This document shows, in pieces, positions 62,812 to 64,000 of a stretch of 64,000 nucleotides of DNA. The stretch comes from CAVVGZ01 sp963841845 (GTDB taxonomy: Bacteria; Chloroflexota; Anaerolineae; Anaerolineales; Anaerolineaceae). Below the pieces are notes generated by a model that was given only the letters and a program-made list of their open reading frames with translations, searched no databases and was not told the origin of the DNA. The position numbers and the translations under genes are program-made. The stretch is taken from assembly GCA_963841845.1 (NCBI GenBank), contig CAWJEG010000013.1:434001-498000 (forward strand), in the 5' to 3' direction. Numbering within the stretch: position 1 is the stretch's first letter; the number at the start of each line of letters is the position of its first letter.

Positions 62812-63387
62812 GTGACCAAACTAGATGCAGATCTGCTCAGGCAGATCAAGCAGGGAGATGACCTTGCTTTTACAACCCTGTTGGATCGCTTCCAGGCACC
62901 GGTTTTCAACCTCTGTTTTCGAATGCTTGGCAACAGGCAGGAAGCAGAGGATGCTGCTCAGGAGACATTCTGGCGTGCATACCAGGGGATAAACAAATAT
63001 GACCCAAACCGTTCTTTCACGACCTGGCTATTATCCATTGCAGCGCATTATTGTATTGACCTGCACCGTCACCGGAGTCTACCAAGTTTCTCGATGGATG
63101 TTTTACCGGAAGGGAACATCCCGGATCCTTCACCGAATCCCGAAAAATCAGTAATCGATACAATGAAACAGGTACAGGTGCAGCAGGTGATCTCATTATT
63201 AAAACCAGAGGACCGGGCAATGATAATTTTATTTTACTGGTACGATTTTTCAGAGCTGGAAATTGGTAAAGCGCTTTCCCTATCGGTCAGTGCGGTAAAA
63301 AGTCGTTTACACCGTATCCGTAAACAACTGGCAACTCTATGGATGCTATCCGAAAAACAATTTTCACCCGCAACGGAGGGGACATGA
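62812..63387 (+). CDS. ECF-type RNA polymerase sigma factor
   Basis: 191 residues from a GTG start with AGGAG 6 bases upstream. Region 2 is present (FQAPVFNLCFRMLGNRQEAEDAAQETFWRAY, with the DAAQE -10-binding helix), then FTTWLLSIAAHYCID. Region 4 has LKPEDRAMIILFYWYDFSELEIGKALSLSVSAVKSRLHRIRKQL with the helix-turn-helix that reads the -35. It lacks region 3, as in SigW/SigE-like factors. The stop overlaps the start of the next gene (ATGA), the usual way a sigma factor and its anti-sigma factor are coupled. Confidence 0.92.
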   Translation: MTKLDADLLRQIKQGDDLAFTTLLDRFQAPVFNLCFRMLGNRQEAEDAAQETFWRAYQGINKYDPNRSFTTWLLSIAAHYCIDLHRHRSLPSFSMDVLPEGNIPDPSPNPEKSVIDTMKQVQVQQVISLLKPEDRAMIILFYWYDFSELEIGKALSLSVSAVKSRLHRIRKQLATLWMLSEKQFSPATEGT

Positions 63388-63923
63388 CCAGTCATCGGCA
63401 TTTTGAGACCTTGATTTTCTCAGGAAAATCATTAACTCCAGCTGAACAAAATTACCTCGTTGAACATCTCAAAGCTTACCCAGAGTGCGAAACCATATTT
63501 AATTCCTGGCAGGATATACACAAGCAAATCCAATTGGTGCAAGTGGTACACCCGTCATCCAATTTTGTTGAAAAGTGGAATTTGGAGCTCGATAACCGCA
63601 AAATGCTTGCCCGTGACATGCAGGCTAAAAAAATGCTCCTTTTTACAGTTGCTGGGGCATTCCTGGCATTGTTGATTGCTTTTGGGTTGACAATGGTATT
63701 GGCTTCTCCTGCAGATCTCATTGTCGGCCTTGTCAAATCACTGAATAATTTAGTCTTATTCTTTAACCTGCTGCGTATGTTCACTACCACGGTATTTAAG
63801 ATCTTTCCACCCATCATACCTTTCTATTACACCCTTGTTATTACCTCCACTTTCTGCCTGTTGACTATTCTATGGATTTTTTCAATCTGGCGGCTTTCTA
63901 CTCAAGGAGTTAATACAAAATGA
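63384..63923 (+). CDS. Membrane anti-sigma-factor-like protein
   Basis: 179 residues from ATG 63384, preceded by GGAGGGG; longer in-frame starts lie inside the sigma gene. The N-terminal 80 residues are cytoplasmic and helical. YLVEHLKAYPECETIF aligns with the H-x3-C-x2-C zinc motif of anti-sigma factors, but the first Cys is Tyr, so zinc binding is unlikely. Three membrane segments follow: FTVAGAFLALLIAFGLTMVLA, a second around VKSLNNLVLFFNLL, and FYYTLVITSTFCLLTILWIF. Overlap with the sigma gene supports the role. The next gene starts within its stop codon. Confidence 0.72.
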   Translation: MTSHRHFETLIFSGKSLTPAEQNYLVEHLKAYPECETIFNSWQDIHKQIQLVQVVHPSSNFVEKWNLELDNRKMLARDMQAKKMLLFTVAGAFLALLIAFGLTMVLASPADLIVGLVKSLNNLVLFFNLLRMFTTTVFKIFPPIIPFYYTLVITSTFCLLTILWIFSIWRLSTQGVNTK

Positions 63924-64000
63924 GAATTTATAAAATCACCCGTTTCATTTTGCTGCTAATCATTTTTTTTGCACTGGCAGCACCCTCCCCTGTATATGCC
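63920..64000 (+). CDS. Exported protein, N-terminal fragment (runs off the window)
   Basis: Only 27 codons are visible. ATG 63920 overlaps the anti-sigma stop codon (ATGA), and AAGGAG lies 9 bases upstream. The fragment is a signal peptide: basic start, hydrophobic core (FILLLIIFFALAAP) and SPVYA, which fits a signal peptidase site. It is probably the third gene of the sigma operon. Its function cannot be told. Confidence 0.65.
   Translation, partial: MRIYKITRFILLLIIFFALAAPSPVYA

Overview
The window looks like a chromosomal stretch of a Chloroflexota bacterium, most likely class Anaerolineae. This is inferred from gene content, not from a search. The supporting features are an alternative complex III (ACIII) operon, an adenosylcobalamin-dependent ribonucleotide reductase with NrdR, a T-box before thrS, lipoproteins with long Thr/Pro linkers, GTG/TTG/ATA starts, and moderately AT-rich DNA. 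I see no phage, insertion sequence, CRISPR array or rRNA. Three tRNA genes are present: Thr-CGT, Ser-GGA and Val-GAC.

Layout. 1-4.2 kb: end of a PfkB-family kinase, an M20-type peptidase, and a transglutaminase-core membrane protein split by a frameshift. 4.6-16.5 kb: a small YtxH-like protein, a secreted HEXXH metallopeptidase, then envelope and polysaccharide genes (O-antigen ligase/polymerase, Wzz-like protein, lipoprotein, formyltransferase, bi-domain oxidoreductase, heparinase II/III-like protein, glycosyltransferase). 17-20.7 kb: pstB-phoU, then a CHAD protein and a metallophosphoesterase. 20.7-25.6 kb: MoxR ATPase, DUF58 and DUF4129-type membrane protein, a VTT-family membrane protein and uridine kinase. 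26-30 kb: glycosyltransferase, DNA polymerase IV and a repeat-linker lipoprotein with a CBM9-like domain. 30.3-37.3 kb: diheme cytochrome plus ACIII genes actA, actB1, actB2, actC, actD and actE. 37.3-43 kb: tRNAs, a YbaK-type deacylase, and the T-box/thrS-infC-rpmI-rplT translation cluster. 43-53 kb: RNA methyltransferase, PpiC-type foldase, nrdR-nrdJ, a PPDK/PEPS regulatory protein, aldo/keto reductase and typA. 53-56.6 kb: a second phosphate transport operon, pstSCAB. 56.8-62.3 kb: deoxynucleoside kinase and a branched-chain amino acid type ABC transporter (livFGMH plus binding protein). 62.8-64 kb: ECF sigma factor, membrane anti-sigma-like protein, and the start of an exported protein.

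How the genes fit together. ACIII would pass quinol electrons to cytochrome c; no terminal oxidase is in the window. Two phosphate modules sit 36 kb apart: pstB-phoU beside a CHAD (polyphosphate-binding family) gene, and a complete pstSCAB without phoU. The MoxR-DUF58-DUF4129 trio and the distant transglutaminase protein resemble parts of one envelope system. Regulation visible in sequence includes a T-box with promoter and terminator, an ATA-started infC, tandem promoters before the liv operon, and several hairpin terminators.

A recurring oddity is that four genes (transglutaminase protein, lipoprotein at 9.3-10 kb, bi-domain oxidoreductase, nrdJ) are each broken by what looks like a single extra base, in three cases inside a run of three or four identical bases. 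This points to sequencing error more than gene decay. I did not find a clearly undescribed multi-gene system. The best leads are the ACIII variant, the phosphate/CHAD neighbourhood, the regulatory structures, and the anti-sigma protein lacking part of its zinc motif.
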